In this document: positions 1 to 8,852 of the stretch, one piece after another
Layout of the letters: every line of letters starts with the position of its first letter
How positions within the stretch are numbered: the stretch's first letter is position 1
Source: Pseudomonas sp. NCCP-436
GTDB lineage: Bacteria > Pseudomonadota > Gammaproteobacteria > Pseudomonadales > Pseudomonadaceae
Direction: 5' to 3'
DNA length: 64,000 nucleotides
Assembly: GCF_019656335.1 (NCBI RefSeq)
Contig: NZ_BPLZ01000012.1
Span: 56,937 to 120,936 of the forward strand
Translations under genes and position numbers: made by a program
Notes under the pieces: model-generated
The model's input: the letters and a program-made list of their open reading frames with translations, nothing else
What the model was told of the DNA's origin: nothing
The model's database searches: none

Positions 1-386
1 TCACGCCCAAGGGCCGTTACGCGGTGGACATCGCCATGCCAGAAGGCACACCCATCATTGCCGCGCGGGGCGGTGTAGTGGTCAAGACGGAAAACCGTCA
101 GAGTGGTCGGGGAAACAACCCGGCCGGCAACTTCGTCAGGATCCTGCACGATGATGGCACCATGGGTGTCTACCTGCACCTGATGAAGGGCTCGGTGGTT
201 GTGCGGGAGGGCCAGCGAGTGGAAACCGGCACGCTGCTGGCGCGCTCTGGCAACACCGGCAACAGTACCGGACCGCACCTGCACTTTGTGGTGCAGCGCA
301 ACGTCGGCCTGGCGGTGGAGTCGATTCCTTTCAGTTTCCGCCAGCCGGTCAACAGCCTGCCCAACTTCGCTGTGGGCGGCGAGTAA
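1..386 (+). CDS. M23 family metallopeptidase, C-terminal part (5' end outside window)
   Basis: This is the last ~127 codons of a LytM/M23 zinc endopeptidase-like protein; the open frame enters from the left edge with no start codon in the window. The segment GRYAVDIAMPEGTP near the left edge holds the Asp of the first metal-binding motif, and GPHLHF about 80 residues later is the second (HLH) motif. Family members act in the periplasm on peptidoglycan cross-links or as LytM activators of amidases. Both visible metal motifs look intact, so the enzyme is probably catalytic. The first metal-binding His would lie at or before the edge and cannot be checked. Gene identity within the family is not determinable from this fragment. 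Confidence 0.85.
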   Translation, partial: TPKGRYAVDIAMPEGTPIIAARGGVVVKTENRQSGRGNNPAGNFVRILHDDGTMGVYLHLMKGSVVVREGQRVETGTLLARSGNTGNSTGPHLHFVVQRNVGLAVESIPFSFRQPVNSLPNFAVGGE

Positions 387-429
387 GCGGCAACCCGCCA
401 GGCTCCGGAGCCAGCCTGAGCTGGGAGCT

Positions 430-597
430 TTAGCTGATCTCGATCATCTCGAAGTCCGACTTGCCGACGCCGCAGTCTGGGCACAGCCAGTCTTCCGGTA
501 CATCCTCCCAGCGGGTACCGGGCGCTATGCCGTCGTCCGGCCAGCCCAGGCTTTCGTCATAGATCAGCCCGCAGACCACGCACTGCCACTTCTTCAT
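430..597 (-). CDS. rubA: Rubredoxin
   Basis: A 55-residue iron protein with two CxxCG knuckles (CVVCG near residues 6-10 and CPDCG near 39-43) that bind one Fe. Rubredoxins of this type pass electrons from rubredoxin reductase to membrane alkane hydroxylases or other acceptors in the cytoplasm. The frame stays open upstream, but the ATG at 597 gives exactly the family length and is preceded by TGAGG; the extra upstream residues have no resemblance to rubredoxin. Some pseudomonads carry two tandem rubredoxins; only one is present here and no reductase is adjacent in the window. Confidence 0.95.
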   Translation of the reverse strand: MKKWQCVVCGLIYDESLGWPDDGIAPGTRWEDVPEDWLCPDCGVGKSDFEMIEIS

Positions 598-873
598 ATC
601 GACCTCAGGAAATCTCACGGTTTGGCGCGGGAAAGCTACCGTAATTGCCCGGAAGCGCCAAGCAGGTTTGAGATCGGCGCCAGTTCGTGACACGGCGCGC
701 AGCATGGCGCGGTATCAGACACTAACATCGCGCCCTTTTTCCGCAGTACCCGGGCCTTGCGTCCAGCCTTTTTGCCTCTGCGCATTCCAATAAAAACCCC
801 GCCCAAGGGTTTATTCCGTCACCGGTGGCGCTGCTCCCGGTGCCTTGCCTTGTTCTCGATTTGGAGTATCGAT

Positions 874-1656
874 GTGTTGAAAAAGTACCTGTCCCTCTTT
901 CTACTTGCCGGCACCTTGCTGACCAGCCTGCCCGGCATGGCCCGGATAAGTGACGCCGAGGCCATGAATATGGCCGGGCTGCAGCGTTCGCTGACCCAGC
1001 GTATGGCCAAGGATTACCTGATGCTGGGCGCCGAGGTGCGCGTGGATGTGGCCGAGCGCCAGTTGCAGGAAACCATCGAGCGTTTCCAGGCCAGCCAGCA
1101 GGCGCTTCAGGCTTACGCTCCGAACGTGGCGATCCGTGATGCGCTCAATGCAGTCGATGGCACCTGGGCAGGTTACCGCAGGCTGCTGGAGGACAAACCG
1201 CAGGCAGATCGTGCTCTGGAGGTTTTGGAAACCGGCGAGCAACTGCTGCAGCAGACTCAGGCCGTTACCGACCTGATGGCCGAGCATCACGGTGCCATGG
1301 GCGCCATGGTCAACCGAGCCGGTTGGGCACGGGTGCAGACCCAGCGGATTGCCATGCTATACATGGCCAAGGCCTGGCGCGTGCCTGCAGCGGATCTGGA
1401 TGTTGCGCTGGATCAATCGGTGCGAGACTTTGAGGGCATTCTCAAGGAGCTGGAGGCACGCGGCGCGCCCAACGAGGAAATCGCCAGCGCCCAGCGTCGC
1501 GCCCGGGCTCACTGGAGCTTCACCCTCAAGGGCATTGATCTGCATGCCTCGCAGGAGTTTGTGCCGACTATGGTTACGGTCAGCACTGATTCGCTGTTCC
1601 GCCAGCTTAACGAACTGACTCGTCTGTATGCCGGGCTGGATGCCGGCGACTCCTGA
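874..1656 (+). CDS. Secreted PilJ/NarX-type sensor domain protein
   Basis: A 260-residue protein with an N-terminal signal peptide (basic KK, hydrophobic LSLFLLAGTLL, then a probable cut after PGMA) followed by an all-helical domain. The motif MNMAGLQRSLTQRMAKDYLM and a second half with NRAGWARVQTQRIAMLYM match the duplicated helices of the type IV pili methyl-accepting (PilJ N-terminal, NarX-like) ligand domain. There is no HAMP, kinase or methyl-accepting part, so it is a stand-alone periplasmic domain, perhaps a binding partner of another sensor. The GTG at 874 is chosen because TTGGAG lies 8 bases upstream and it starts the signal peptide; the frame continues open upstream to 757. Confidence 0.75.
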   Translation: MLKKYLSLFLLAGTLLTSLPGMARISDAEAMNMAGLQRSLTQRMAKDYLMLGAEVRVDVAERQLQETIERFQASQQALQAYAPNVAIRDALNAVDGTWAGYRRLLEDKPQADRALEVLETGEQLLQQTQAVTDLMAEHHGAMGAMVNRAGWARVQTQRIAMLYMAKAWRVPAADLDVALDQSVRDFEGILKELEARGAPNEEIASAQRRARAHWSFTLKGIDLHASQEFVPTMVTVSTDSLFRQLNELTRLYAGLDAGDS

Positions 1657-1705
1657 GCCGGCAGCAGCCCCGAGCGTCGTCGTGGAGACGCCCAGGGGCG
1701 GAGCT

Positions 1706-2938
1706 TCAAGCGCCGCGGTTGGCCTTGGCGGACTCGGCGTCATAGGACGCCACAGCGGTAAATACCACGTCGGTGTGTGAGTTCAGGGCAGTTTCGAAGG
1801 AGTCCTGTACCACGCTTATGACGAAGCCGATGCTGACCACTTGCATGGCAATTTCGGCATCGATGCCGAACAGACTGGTGGCCATCGGGATCAGCAGCAG
1901 CGAGCCACCGGCGACGCCCGACACTCCGGCAGCAGCCAGCGAGGAGACCACGCACAGAAGCAGGGCGGTGGCTAGATCCACCGGGATACCCAGCGTGTGA
2001 GTGGTTGCCAGCGCCATTACCGAGATGGTCACCGCCGCGCCGGCCATGTTGATGGTGGCACCCAGCGGAATGGTGATCGAATAGGTCTCGCGGTCGAGCC
2101 TGAGCTTCTCGCACAGCCGCAGGTTGACCGGGATATTGGCCGCCGAGCTGCGGGTGAAGAAGGCAGTGATCGCACTCTCCCGGAGGATGGTCAGTAGCAG
2201 CGGGTACGGATTACGGCGCAACTTCAGGTACATCAACAGCGGGTTGATCAGCAGGGCCATGATCAGCATGCAGCCGACCATCACCGCCAGCAGGTGGGCA
2301 TAGCTGGCCAGGGCGCCGAAGCCGGCATCGGCCAGGGTATTGGCCACCAGGCCGAAGATGCCGAACGGCGCCAGGTTGATGACGAACTGCACCGCACGGG
2401 TCAGGGCATCGGACAGGTCGCTGAGCAGGGTTCGGGTCGATGGCGCGGCATGCCGCAGGAATACGCCGAGTAGCACGGCCCAGGCGAGGATGGCAATGAA
2501 GTTCGCGCTGCTTAGCGCCTGTACCGGACCGACGAAGATGCTTACCAGCAGGTTGTGCAGTACTTCCAGGATGCTGCCGGGTGGATTGCCTTCGGCCTTG
2601 CTCACATCCAGTGCCAGGGTAGTGGGGAACAGGAAGCTGGCGCAAACCGCCAGAGCAGCGGCGCAGAAAGTGCTGATCAGATACATCATCAGCACCGGGC
2701 GAACATGGGTTGGCTGGCTGCCTTGGCGCGAGGCCAGCGAGGCGGTTACCAGTACCAGTACCAGAACTGGTGCCACCGCCTTCAGGGCAAGAATGAACAG
2801 TTCGCCGAGCAGCCCCACCTTGAGGGCGATGGCTGGGGCTATCCAGGCCAGCAGGATGCCGAGCACCAGGCCGATGAAGATACGTAGCACCAGGCTGATA
2901 CTGGTGTAGCGTTCGAGAAGCAGTTTGAAGACGTTCAT
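1706..2938 (-). CDS. sstT: Serine/threonine:sodium symporter (DAACS family)
   Basis: A 410-residue inner-membrane transporter with about eight to nine hydrophobic segments. The late segment containing [17 protein letters not shown] fits the dicarboxylate/amino acid:cation symporter signature region. SstT imports serine and threonine with sodium. The length fits SstT closely, and the gene lies directly downstream of an L-serine ammonia-lyase on the same strand, which supports serine as the substrate. The ATG at 2938 is used; residues encoded further upstream in the open frame look non-coding. The 236-base gap to the lyase contains a GC-rich hairpin. Confidence 0.9.
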   Translation of the reverse strand: MNVFKLLLERYTSISLVLRIFIGLVLGILLAWIAPAIALKVGLLGELFILALKAVAPVLVLVLVTASLASRQGSQPTHVRPVLMMYLISTFCAAALAVCASFLFPTTLALDVSKAEGNPPGSILEVLHNLLVSIFVGPVQALSSANFIAILAWAVLLGVFLRHAAPSTRTLLSDLSDALTRAVQFVINLAPFGIFGLVANTLADAGFGALASYAHLLAVMVGCMLIMALLINPLLMYLKLRRNPYPLLLTILRESAITAFFTRSSAANIPVNLRLCEKLRLDRETYSITIPLGATINMAGAAVTISVMALATTHTLGIPVDLATALLLCVVSSLAAAGVSGVAGGSLLLIPMATSLFGIDAEIAMQVVSIGFVISVVQDSFETALNSHTDVVFTAVASYDAESAKANRGA

Positions 2939-3128
2939 GTGAGCTTGGGCTTTTCCGTATTGCGTGTCGTATGCAGCGCCAAAGCGCATCCACTGCGACG
3001 CAGATGAGCGTGCAGGGGCGAATGGCGGCAAGAAGGCGTGATTATAGGAGTGGGAGAGAAAAGCGCAGGGTATTACGTCGGTTCGATGAGCATGGTAGGG
3101 TCTCGCTTATTGTTGTTGTGCAGCCGGC

Positions 3129-3147
3129 TCCGGCGCGGCGCGCCGGA
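3129..3147 (-). terminator. GC-rich hairpin between sdaA and sstT
   Basis: A perfect 8-bp stem (TCCGGCGC / GCGCCGGA) with a GGC loop lies just after the sdaA stop on the minus strand. No U-tract follows, so it is more likely an RNA-stability or attenuation structure than a full terminator. Confidence 0.4.
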
Positions 3148-3174
3148 TGACCGGGGAAATCGGAATGTGCCGCT

Positions 3175-4563
3175 TCAGCACTCGATGATGTTCACCGCCA
3201 GACCGCCACGAGCGGTTTCCTTGTATTTGGTAAGCATGTCGGCACCTGTCTCGCGCATGGTCTTGATCACCTTGTCCAGGCTCACGTAGTGCGAGCCGTC
3301 GCCGTACAGGGCCATGCGCGCGGCGTTGATGGCCTTGACCGAGGCAATGGCGTTGCGCTCGATGCAGGGGATTTGCACCAGGCCGCCGACCGGGTCGCAA
3401 GTCAGTCCCAGATGGTGCTCCATGCCGATTTCGGCAGCGTTCTCGACCTGTTCCGGGGTGCCGCCCAGTACCGCGCACAGTGCGCCGGCGGCCATCGAAC
3501 AGGCCACGCCAACTTCACCCTGGCAGCCCACCTCTGCACCGCTGATAGAGGCGTTTTCCTTGTACAGAATGCCGATGGCGCCTGCAGTCAGCAGGAAGTC
3601 GATGATGCCGCGCTCGCTGGCGCCGGAGATGGCGTTGGCATAGTAGTGCAGCACTGCCGGGATGATGCCTGCGGCGCCGTTGGTTGGTGCGGTTACTACA
3701 CGACCGCCAGCGGCGTTTTCTTCGTTCACCGCCAGGGCCCAGAGATTGACCCAGTCGAGCATGCGCAGCGGGTCTTCCATGTGGCTGCGCTGGAAGCCGC
3801 CCAGCTTGCGTGCCAGTATCGCGGCCCGGCGGCGCACCTTGAAGCCGCCCGGCAGGATTCCTTCGGTGCGGCAGCCGCGTTCGACGCAGGCCTGCATTAC
3901 CTTCCAGATCTCCAGCAGACCGGCATCGGTTTCTTCATCGCTGCGCCAGTGGCGTTCGTTACGGCGCATGATCTCGGCAATGCCGATTCCGTGCTCGCGG
4001 CTCAGGCGCAGCAGGTCGGCGCCGGTACGAAACGGCAGTGGCAGAGTGGTGGCGTCGGGGGCGATGACTTTGTGCTTGCTGCCATCGGCCAGGATTGCCT
4101 CGCTGACTACGAAACCGCCGCCCACCGAGTAGTAGGTGGCCTCGTGCAGTTGCAGGCCGGCGGCGTCATAGGCGGCGAAGCGCATGCCGTTGGCGTGCAG
4201 CGGTAGGGCCTTGCGGAACATCTTCAGATCGGTCTTTTCGTCGAAGCTGATGGCATGCTTGCCGTCAAGGACGATGCGCTTGTCGCGACGAATTGCTTCG
4301 ATATAGCCCGCTACCCGATCCACGTCGACGGTATCCGGCTCATGGCCGCTGAGACCGAGCAGCACTGCCTTGTCGCTGCCGTGACCCTTGCCGGTGGCTC
4401 CCAGCGAGCCATACAGCTCAGCGGCAACACGGGTCACCTTCGGCATGTAGCCGTGGTTCTCCAGGGCATGAGTGAACAGGGCTGCGGCACGCATGGGGCC
4501 GACGGTGTGGGAGCTGGAGGGGCCAATGCCTACTTTGAAAAGGTCGAATACGCTGATCGCCAT
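3175..4563 (-). CDS. sdaA: L-serine ammonia-lyase, iron-sulfur dependent
   Basis: A 462-residue single-chain L-serine dehydratase that converts L-serine to pyruvate and ammonia in the cytoplasm. The N-terminal part begins [20 protein letters not shown], the conserved beta domain start. Three Cys expected to hold the 4Fe-4S cluster are present: in [13 protein letters not shown] (near residue 343), LTCDPVGG (near 386) and QIPCIERN (near 397). It is transcribed divergently from a LysR regulator and is followed by a serine transporter, giving a serine uptake and deamination unit. The Shine-Dalgarno in front of the ATG at 4563 is weak. Confidence 0.95.
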   Translation of the reverse strand: MAISVFDLFKVGIGPSSSHTVGPMRAAALFTHALENHGYMPKVTRVAAELYGSLGATGKGHGSDKAVLLGLSGHEPDTVDVDRVAGYIEAIRRDKRIVLDGKHAISFDEKTDLKMFRKALPLHANGMRFAAYDAAGLQLHEATYYSVGGGFVVSEAILADGSKHKVIAPDATTLPLPFRTGADLLRLSREHGIGIAEIMRRNERHWRSDEETDAGLLEIWKVMQACVERGCRTEGILPGGFKVRRRAAILARKLGGFQRSHMEDPLRMLDWVNLWALAVNEENAAGGRVVTAPTNGAAGIIPAVLHYYANAISGASERGIIDFLLTAGAIGILYKENASISGAEVGCQGEVGVACSMAAGALCAVLGGTPEQVENAAEIGMEHHLGLTCDPVGGLVQIPCIERNAIASVKAINAARMALYGDGSHYVSLDKVIKTMRETGADMLTKYKETARGGLAVNIIEC

Positions 4564-4744
4564 GGCAAGTGTTCTTTCTTATGGGGCGCCTGCGCAGCAC
4601 GGGGCGGCAGGGCCGTTTTGTGGATGAACCATGTGCCCGGTCACGCACATGTGGATAACCCTATCTAAGAACGGCTTTATCATTATGTATACTGATTTAT
4701 TTTTAATGTATTAATTAGCAATTCTTACCTATTGAAATCCGCTC
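4564..4744. promoter_or_regulatory. Divergent control region, sdaA / lysR-type regulator
   Basis: A 181-base gap between two divergent starts. Its right half (about 4670-4735) is strikingly AT-rich compared with its surroundings and contains TATACT and several short dyads of the kind bound by LysR proteins. This is the expected place for the regulator's operator; no single box can be fixed by eye. Confidence 0.5.
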
Positions 4745-5665
4745 ATGGACATAACCCGTCTGCGTACCCTGAGAGAGCTGGCCCGTTGCGGCACTATGGC
4801 GGCCACTGCCGAGTCCTTGCACCTCACACCGTCCGCGGTTTCACAGCAAATCGCCCAGCTCGAGCGCGAGGCCGAGGTGGCGCTGATCGAGCGACGCGGG
4901 CGCGGTGTCGTTCTGACCCCGGCGGGTGAGCGTCTGGCGGGGCATGTGGAGCGGATCATGGTGGTGCTTGACGAGGCGCGCTCCGAACTGGCGCAGATGC
5001 GCAGCGAAATTGCCGGAGAGTTGCGGGTAGCCGCCTTTCCTTCCATCGCCGTGGCCGTGGTGGCCGAGACCGTGCGTGCCCTGCGCAGTGCCTATCCGAA
5101 GCTGGAAGTGGTAGTGGTGGAGCTGGAGCCGCAGGAAAGCCTCAGCGCTTTGGGCGGCTGGCAGATTGATGTGGCGGTGATCGATGATCTGGCCGTTGAG
5201 CCTGACGAAAAGCACGAGCACTACGGGTTGATCCCGCTGACTCAGGATCTGCTGCATGTATTGCTGCCTGCTGATCATCCACTGGCCAGTCGCGAGGGAC
5301 TGTCCATAGCGGATCTGCGCGACGAAGCCTGGGCGCTGGATTCGACCAGTAGCTCTTTTGGTGAATTCATCACCAATCTGTGCCGCCGCTCAGGCTATGC
5401 GCCGCGCATCAATGCTCATTGCACCGGCTTCGAGATGGTCGCCGCAATGGTCGCATCCGGTAACTCCATATCCGTGGTATCGGGCCTGCGCCTGGTTCAC
5501 CCGTTGCACGGGGTCATGGCCGTGCCGCTACTGCCAGGTATTCGTCGTGGGGTATTCCTTGCCTATCGCAAAGGGGAGCGCGATCACCCGGCGGTCAACG
5601 TCTTTATCGACGAGGCCGTATATACGGCAGACAAGGTGCTGAGCCAGTACCAACTGGCGCGCTAG
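4745..5665 (+). CDS. LysR family transcriptional regulator
   Basis: A 306-residue LysR-type regulator. The N-terminal winged helix-turn-helix is clear (MDITRLRTLRELARCGTMAA, then ESLHLTPSAVSQQIAQLERE at about residues 21-42), followed by an effector-binding domain from about residue 90. It is divergent from the serine dehydratase gene and shares its 181-base promoter region, so control of sdaA and sstT, possibly with serine or a related metabolite as effector, is a reasonable inference. The Shine-Dalgarno ahead of the ATG is poor, but the start matches the usual LysR N-terminus. Confidence 0.85.
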   Translation: MDITRLRTLRELARCGTMAATAESLHLTPSAVSQQIAQLEREAEVALIERRGRGVVLTPAGERLAGHVERIMVVLDEARSELAQMRSEIAGELRVAAFPSIAVAVVAETVRALRSAYPKLEVVVVELEPQESLSALGGWQIDVAVIDDLAVEPDEKHEHYGLIPLTQDLLHVLLPADHPLASREGLSIADLRDEAWALDSTSSSFGEFITNLCRRSGYAPRINAHCTGFEMVAAMVASGNSISVVSGLRLVHPLHGVMAVPLLPGIRRGVFLAYRKGERDHPAVNVFIDEAVYTADKVLSQYQLAR

Positions 5666-5692
5666 GCTTTGTACGGGGGCGTCCAGAGTATG

Positions 5693-6595
5693 TCAGTCGT
5701 CCAGAGGTTCGCTGGAAATGCGCAGGCTTAGCTGGTGTCGTTGTCCCGGTAGTAGGCTGACGATGTCATCCCACAGATTGCCGGTTTCGATGCACAGCAT
5801 CTCTTTCCAGGCCGAGTCCGGGAACTGCGAGAGGCGACGGGCCTTGTCTGTCCATGGATTCCATAGCACGGCTGACGCCGAGCCGCGGCTTTCCAGCAGG
5901 ATGCGCCGGTTCCAGGCAGGGTCGTTGATGACAAGGCGGGCCGGGACATTGAGGTAGAGGCGGTCGGTTTCGCCTTCGATCAGTGGTTCGCCCTCCTGCA
6001 ATAGGATCTGCCAGTCCTGCAGAGTATCGATGTAGCGACAGCCGTCGAATCCTTCGATACGTACTGTGTGCACATCGCTGACGGCAAAGTAGCTGTGCAG
6101 GGCCTGGCTGAAAGTCAGTGGTGACTGCCCCAGGTTGTGGGTTTCCAGATGCAGTTGCAGTTGCTCGGTCAGCTCCAGCGTCAGGCTCAGGCTGGCCTCG
6201 CCGTCCCAGTGCGGCAGGGGATGGCGGATTGTGTCGTAGGTCAGCCTGAGGCTGACGCCGCCCGCCTGCTGCTGGATGTCCTGCAGTTCCCAGGGCAGTG
6301 TGCGCAACAGGCCGTGGGCCGGGGCTTCGTCCGCCCGGTAGTGCGCCTGCACCGCCTGCGGATTGCGCCGCAGGTCGCCGAACCAGGGCCAGCACACCGG
6401 CACACCACCGCGCACGCTTTGCCCGGTTCGATAAGCCGCGTCCGGGCTCAGCCAGATCAGCGGTGGCTGCTCGGCCTGTCGGTAACCGAGTATCTGCGCG
6501 CCCTGCTGCGTCACCAGCAGTTCGCTGCCAGCAGCACGAATTCGCCAGCAGATCAGTTGATCCAGTTCCACGCGTTCGACTTGGGCAGCGCTCAT
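5693..6595 (-). CDS. D-hexose-6-phosphate mutarotase (YeaD-type aldose 1-epimerase)
   Basis: A 300-residue protein of the galactose mutarotase-like fold, YeaD branch. Conserved stretches include GAQILGYR, WLSPDAAYRTGQSVRGGVPVC and HGLLRTLPWEL, carrying the family's substrate-binding residues. It interconverts alpha and beta anomers of hexose 6-phosphates in the cytoplasm. The ATG at 6595 has AAGGAGAG in front and gives the normal family length; the 15 extra residues upstream are discarded. It is convergent with the LysR gene (27-base gap) and stands alone. Confidence 0.85.
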   Translation of the reverse strand: MSAAQVERVELDQLICWRIRAAGSELLVTQQGAQILGYRQAEQPPLIWLSPDAAYRTGQSVRGGVPVCWPWFGDLRRNPQAVQAHYRADEAPAHGLLRTLPWELQDIQQQAGGVSLRLTYDTIRHPLPHWDGEASLSLTLELTEQLQLHLETHNLGQSPLTFSQALHSYFAVSDVHTVRIEGFDGCRYIDTLQDWQILLQEGEPLIEGETDRLYLNVPARLVINDPAWNRRILLESRGSASAVLWNPWTDKARRLSQFPDSAWKEMLCIETGNLWDDIVSLLPGQRHQLSLRISSEPLDD

Positions 6596-6645
6596 TACGA
6601 CCTCTCCTTGAGATGGATGATGCATAGTGTGACAACGCAAAAAGC

Positions 6646-6674
6646 AAAACGCCCGTCACGAGGACGGGCGTTTT
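6646..6674 (-). terminator. Rho-independent terminator after dctM
   Basis: A perfect stem AAAACGCCCGTC / GACGGGCGTTTT with loop ACGAG, followed on the minus strand by further T-rich sequence. It sits 20 bases beyond the dctM stop. The A/T flanks make it potentially bidirectional, though no gene ends into it from the left. Confidence 0.85.
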
Positions 6675-6694
6675 CCAAACCGCACCAGTGACGC

Positions 6695-8071
6695 TTATTT
6701 GCCGTAAATCTGCTCCGGCAGCCAGGTGATGATGCCCGGGAACAGGTAGGCGATCACCAGCATCAGCAACTGGATACCGATGAAGGGCATCACACCGCGA
6801 TACATGGTGCCGGTAGTCACCGAACGTGGCGTGACGCCACGCAGGTAGAACAGCGAGAAGCCCAGCGGCGGTGTGAGGAACGACGTCTGCAGGTTCAGCG
6901 CGATCATCACACCCAGCCAGATCGGGTCGAGCCCCATGGCCAGCAGTACCGGCCCGACAATCGGCACCACCACGAAAATGATTTCGATGAAGTCGAGGAT
7001 GAAGCCGAGCAGGAAGATCACCAGCATCACCAGGAAGAAAGCACCCAGCACGCCGCCCGGCAGCGAGTGGAACACCTCTTCGATCAGATGCTCGCCACCG
7101 AAGCCGCGGAAGATCAGCGAGAACAACGAGGCACCGATTAGGATCAGGAACACCATGCAGCTGATCTCGGTGGTGCCATGAGCCACATTACGTAGCTGAG
7201 GGATGTTCAGCTGGCCCTTGAATAGCGCCAGCAGGGTCGCACCAACGGCACCGATAGCAGCCGCTTCGGTGGGGGTGGCAAAACCGGCAAGGATCGACCC
7301 CAGCACGATGACGATCAGCGCCAGCGGCGGCACCAGGGCGCCAAGCAGCTTGCCCCACTGCACCTCGCCCAGCTCTTCCTTGGGAATCGCCGGCATCTTC
7401 TCCGGCTTGAGGAAGATCATCACGATCAGGTAGGTGACGTACAGGCCGACCAGCATCAGGCCGGGAATCAGCGCGCCCATGAACAGGTCGCCGACCGACA
7501 CGGTCTTGGGCGAGAAGATGCCCATCTTCAGTTGCGCCTGCTGGTAGGCGCTGGACATCACGTCCCCCAGCAGCACCAGCACGATCGACGGTGGAATGAT
7601 CTGGCCCAGAGTACCGGTGGCAGCCAGAGTACCGGTGGCTACGCCCGGGTCGTAGCCGCGCTTGAGCAGGGTCGGCAGGGCCAGCAGGCCCATGGTCACC
7701 ACGGTGGCGCCGACGATACCAGTCGATGCGGCCAGCAGAGCGCCCACTACGCAGACCGAGATGATCAGGCCGCCACGCAGGCGGCCGAACAGGCGCGACA
7801 TGGACTCAAGCAGATCTTCGGCGACCCTGGACTTCTCCAGCATCACCCCCATGAACACGAACAGCGGCACAGCCAGCATGGTCTGGTTGTTCATGATCCC
7901 GAACAGACGGTTGGGCAGTGCGCTCAGGTATCCCGGATCGAAGGTCCCGGTGAGCACACCAAGGCCGGCGAACAACAGGGAAACACCCGCCAGCGTAAAC
8001 GCCACCGGGAAGCCAGCCATCAGCACCACACAGATGCTGATGAACAACAGAATCGCCATCACCTCAGCCAT
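6695..8071 (-). CDS. dctM: TRAP transporter large permease subunit
   Basis: A 458-residue inner-membrane protein with about a dozen hydrophobic helices, the large (DctM/SiaM-type) subunit that performs sodium-coupled import of organic acids in tripartite transporters. Typical stretches are NRLFGIMNNQTMLAVPLFVFMG-like text near residues 50-75, GATVVTMGLLALP, and LNLQTSFLTPPLGFSLFYLRG near the C-terminus. It overlaps the small subunit gene by 8 bases and has a strong GGAGGTGA ribosome site inside that gene. The matching binding protein is encoded on the opposite strand 780 bases away. The substrate is not known; a C4-dicarboxylate or 2-oxo acid is likely from the family. Confidence 0.92.
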   Translation of the reverse strand: MAEVMAILLFISICVVLMAGFPVAFTLAGVSLLFAGLGVLTGTFDPGYLSALPNRLFGIMNNQTMLAVPLFVFMGVMLEKSRVAEDLLESMSRLFGRLRGGLIISVCVVGALLAASTGIVGATVVTMGLLALPTLLKRGYDPGVATGTLAATGTLGQIIPPSIVLVLLGDVMSSAYQQAQLKMGIFSPKTVSVGDLFMGALIPGLMLVGLYVTYLIVMIFLKPEKMPAIPKEELGEVQWGKLLGALVPPLALIVIVLGSILAGFATPTEAAAIGAVGATLLALFKGQLNIPQLRNVAHGTTEISCMVFLILIGASLFSLIFRGFGGEHLIEEVFHSLPGGVLGAFFLVMLVIFLLGFILDFIEIIFVVVPIVGPVLLAMGLDPIWLGVMIALNLQTSFLTPPLGFSLFYLRGVTPRSVTTGTMYRGVMPFIGIQLLMLVIAYLFPGIITWLPEQIYGK

Positions 8072-8609
8072 GCTTCACCTCCGGCGCCGGAATGCGGCCA
8101 GCGATGATGTACGCAGCCTTGATCAGATTGGACAGGCCCTGCAGGCTCATGGCCGCAGCCAGCACCAGGATGATGCTCTTCTGCAGGTAGACGAAATGCA
8201 GCCCGCCGGTTTCGTTGGAAATCTCCTTGGTCGCCCAGGAGTTGGCCACGTAGTCCCAACTGGCCCAGCCGAGATACAGGCAGACCGGCAGCAGCAGGAA
8301 CAGTGTGCCGAAGAGCTCCACCACCGCCTGCCGACGACCGTTGAATTTCTGGAAGAAGATGTCTACGCGCACGTGACCGTTACGCTGCAGAACCCAGGCA
8401 GAAGCGCCCATGAAGACCAGCGCGTGAGCGTAGAGAACGGCCTCCTGCAGGGCAGTGGCGCCAATACCGAAGCCATAACGCAGCACCACCACAACAGCGG
8501 TACCTAAGACCAGGAACAGGGTGAGCCAGGCGATTACTCTGCCGATCCAGCCGTTAAGGCTGTCGATGAGGCATGCAAGCTTGAGGGGTACTGAAGGCTT
8601 GTCGGACAT
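8064..8609 (-). CDS. dctQ: TRAP transporter small permease subunit
   Basis: A 181-residue protein with four predicted membrane helices, the DctQ component of a TRAP transporter. The stretch near residues 20-60 (WLTLFLVLGTAVVVVLRYGF) and NGHVRVDIF are characteristic of the family. Its 3' end overlaps dctM, so the two are translationally coupled. The AAGGACT ribosome site precedes the ATG. The gene faces away from the binding-protein gene across a 243-base promoter region. Confidence 0.9.
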   Translation of the reverse strand: MSDKPSVPLKLACLIDSLNGWIGRVIAWLTLFLVLGTAVVVVLRYGFGIGATALQEAVLYAHALVFMGASAWVLQRNGHVRVDIFFQKFNGRRQAVVELFGTLFLLLPVCLYLGWASWDYVANSWATKEISNETGGLHFVYLQKSIILVLAAAMSLQGLSNLIKAAYIIAGRIPAPEVKHG

Positions 8610-8852
8610 AGGGAGTCCTTATCGTTATGGTTTATGGACATGACGACGAGCCTGTTGGCATGTCGTCGCGCCGAGCGCATCCTTGTGGGGTGCGGGCGGC
8701 GATTTTATGCGGGCTGCGCGCGGATCAGCAATGCCACTACAACTTTAGTCGCACTTCCGTGGCTTGAGGGTGTCGCCGCCTTATGTTACTCAGGTCGGGT
8801 TTGACGCCGGCGATCCCGTGGTCAGACCAATACAACAAAAAAGGAGCATCGA
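8610..8852. promoter_or_regulatory. Divergent promoter region, dctQM / dctP
   Basis: A 243-base gap between divergent starts of one transporter. It must hold promoters for both directions. A strong AAAAAAGGAG ribosome site lies directly before dctP. I could not identify a specific operator. Confidence 0.5.
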
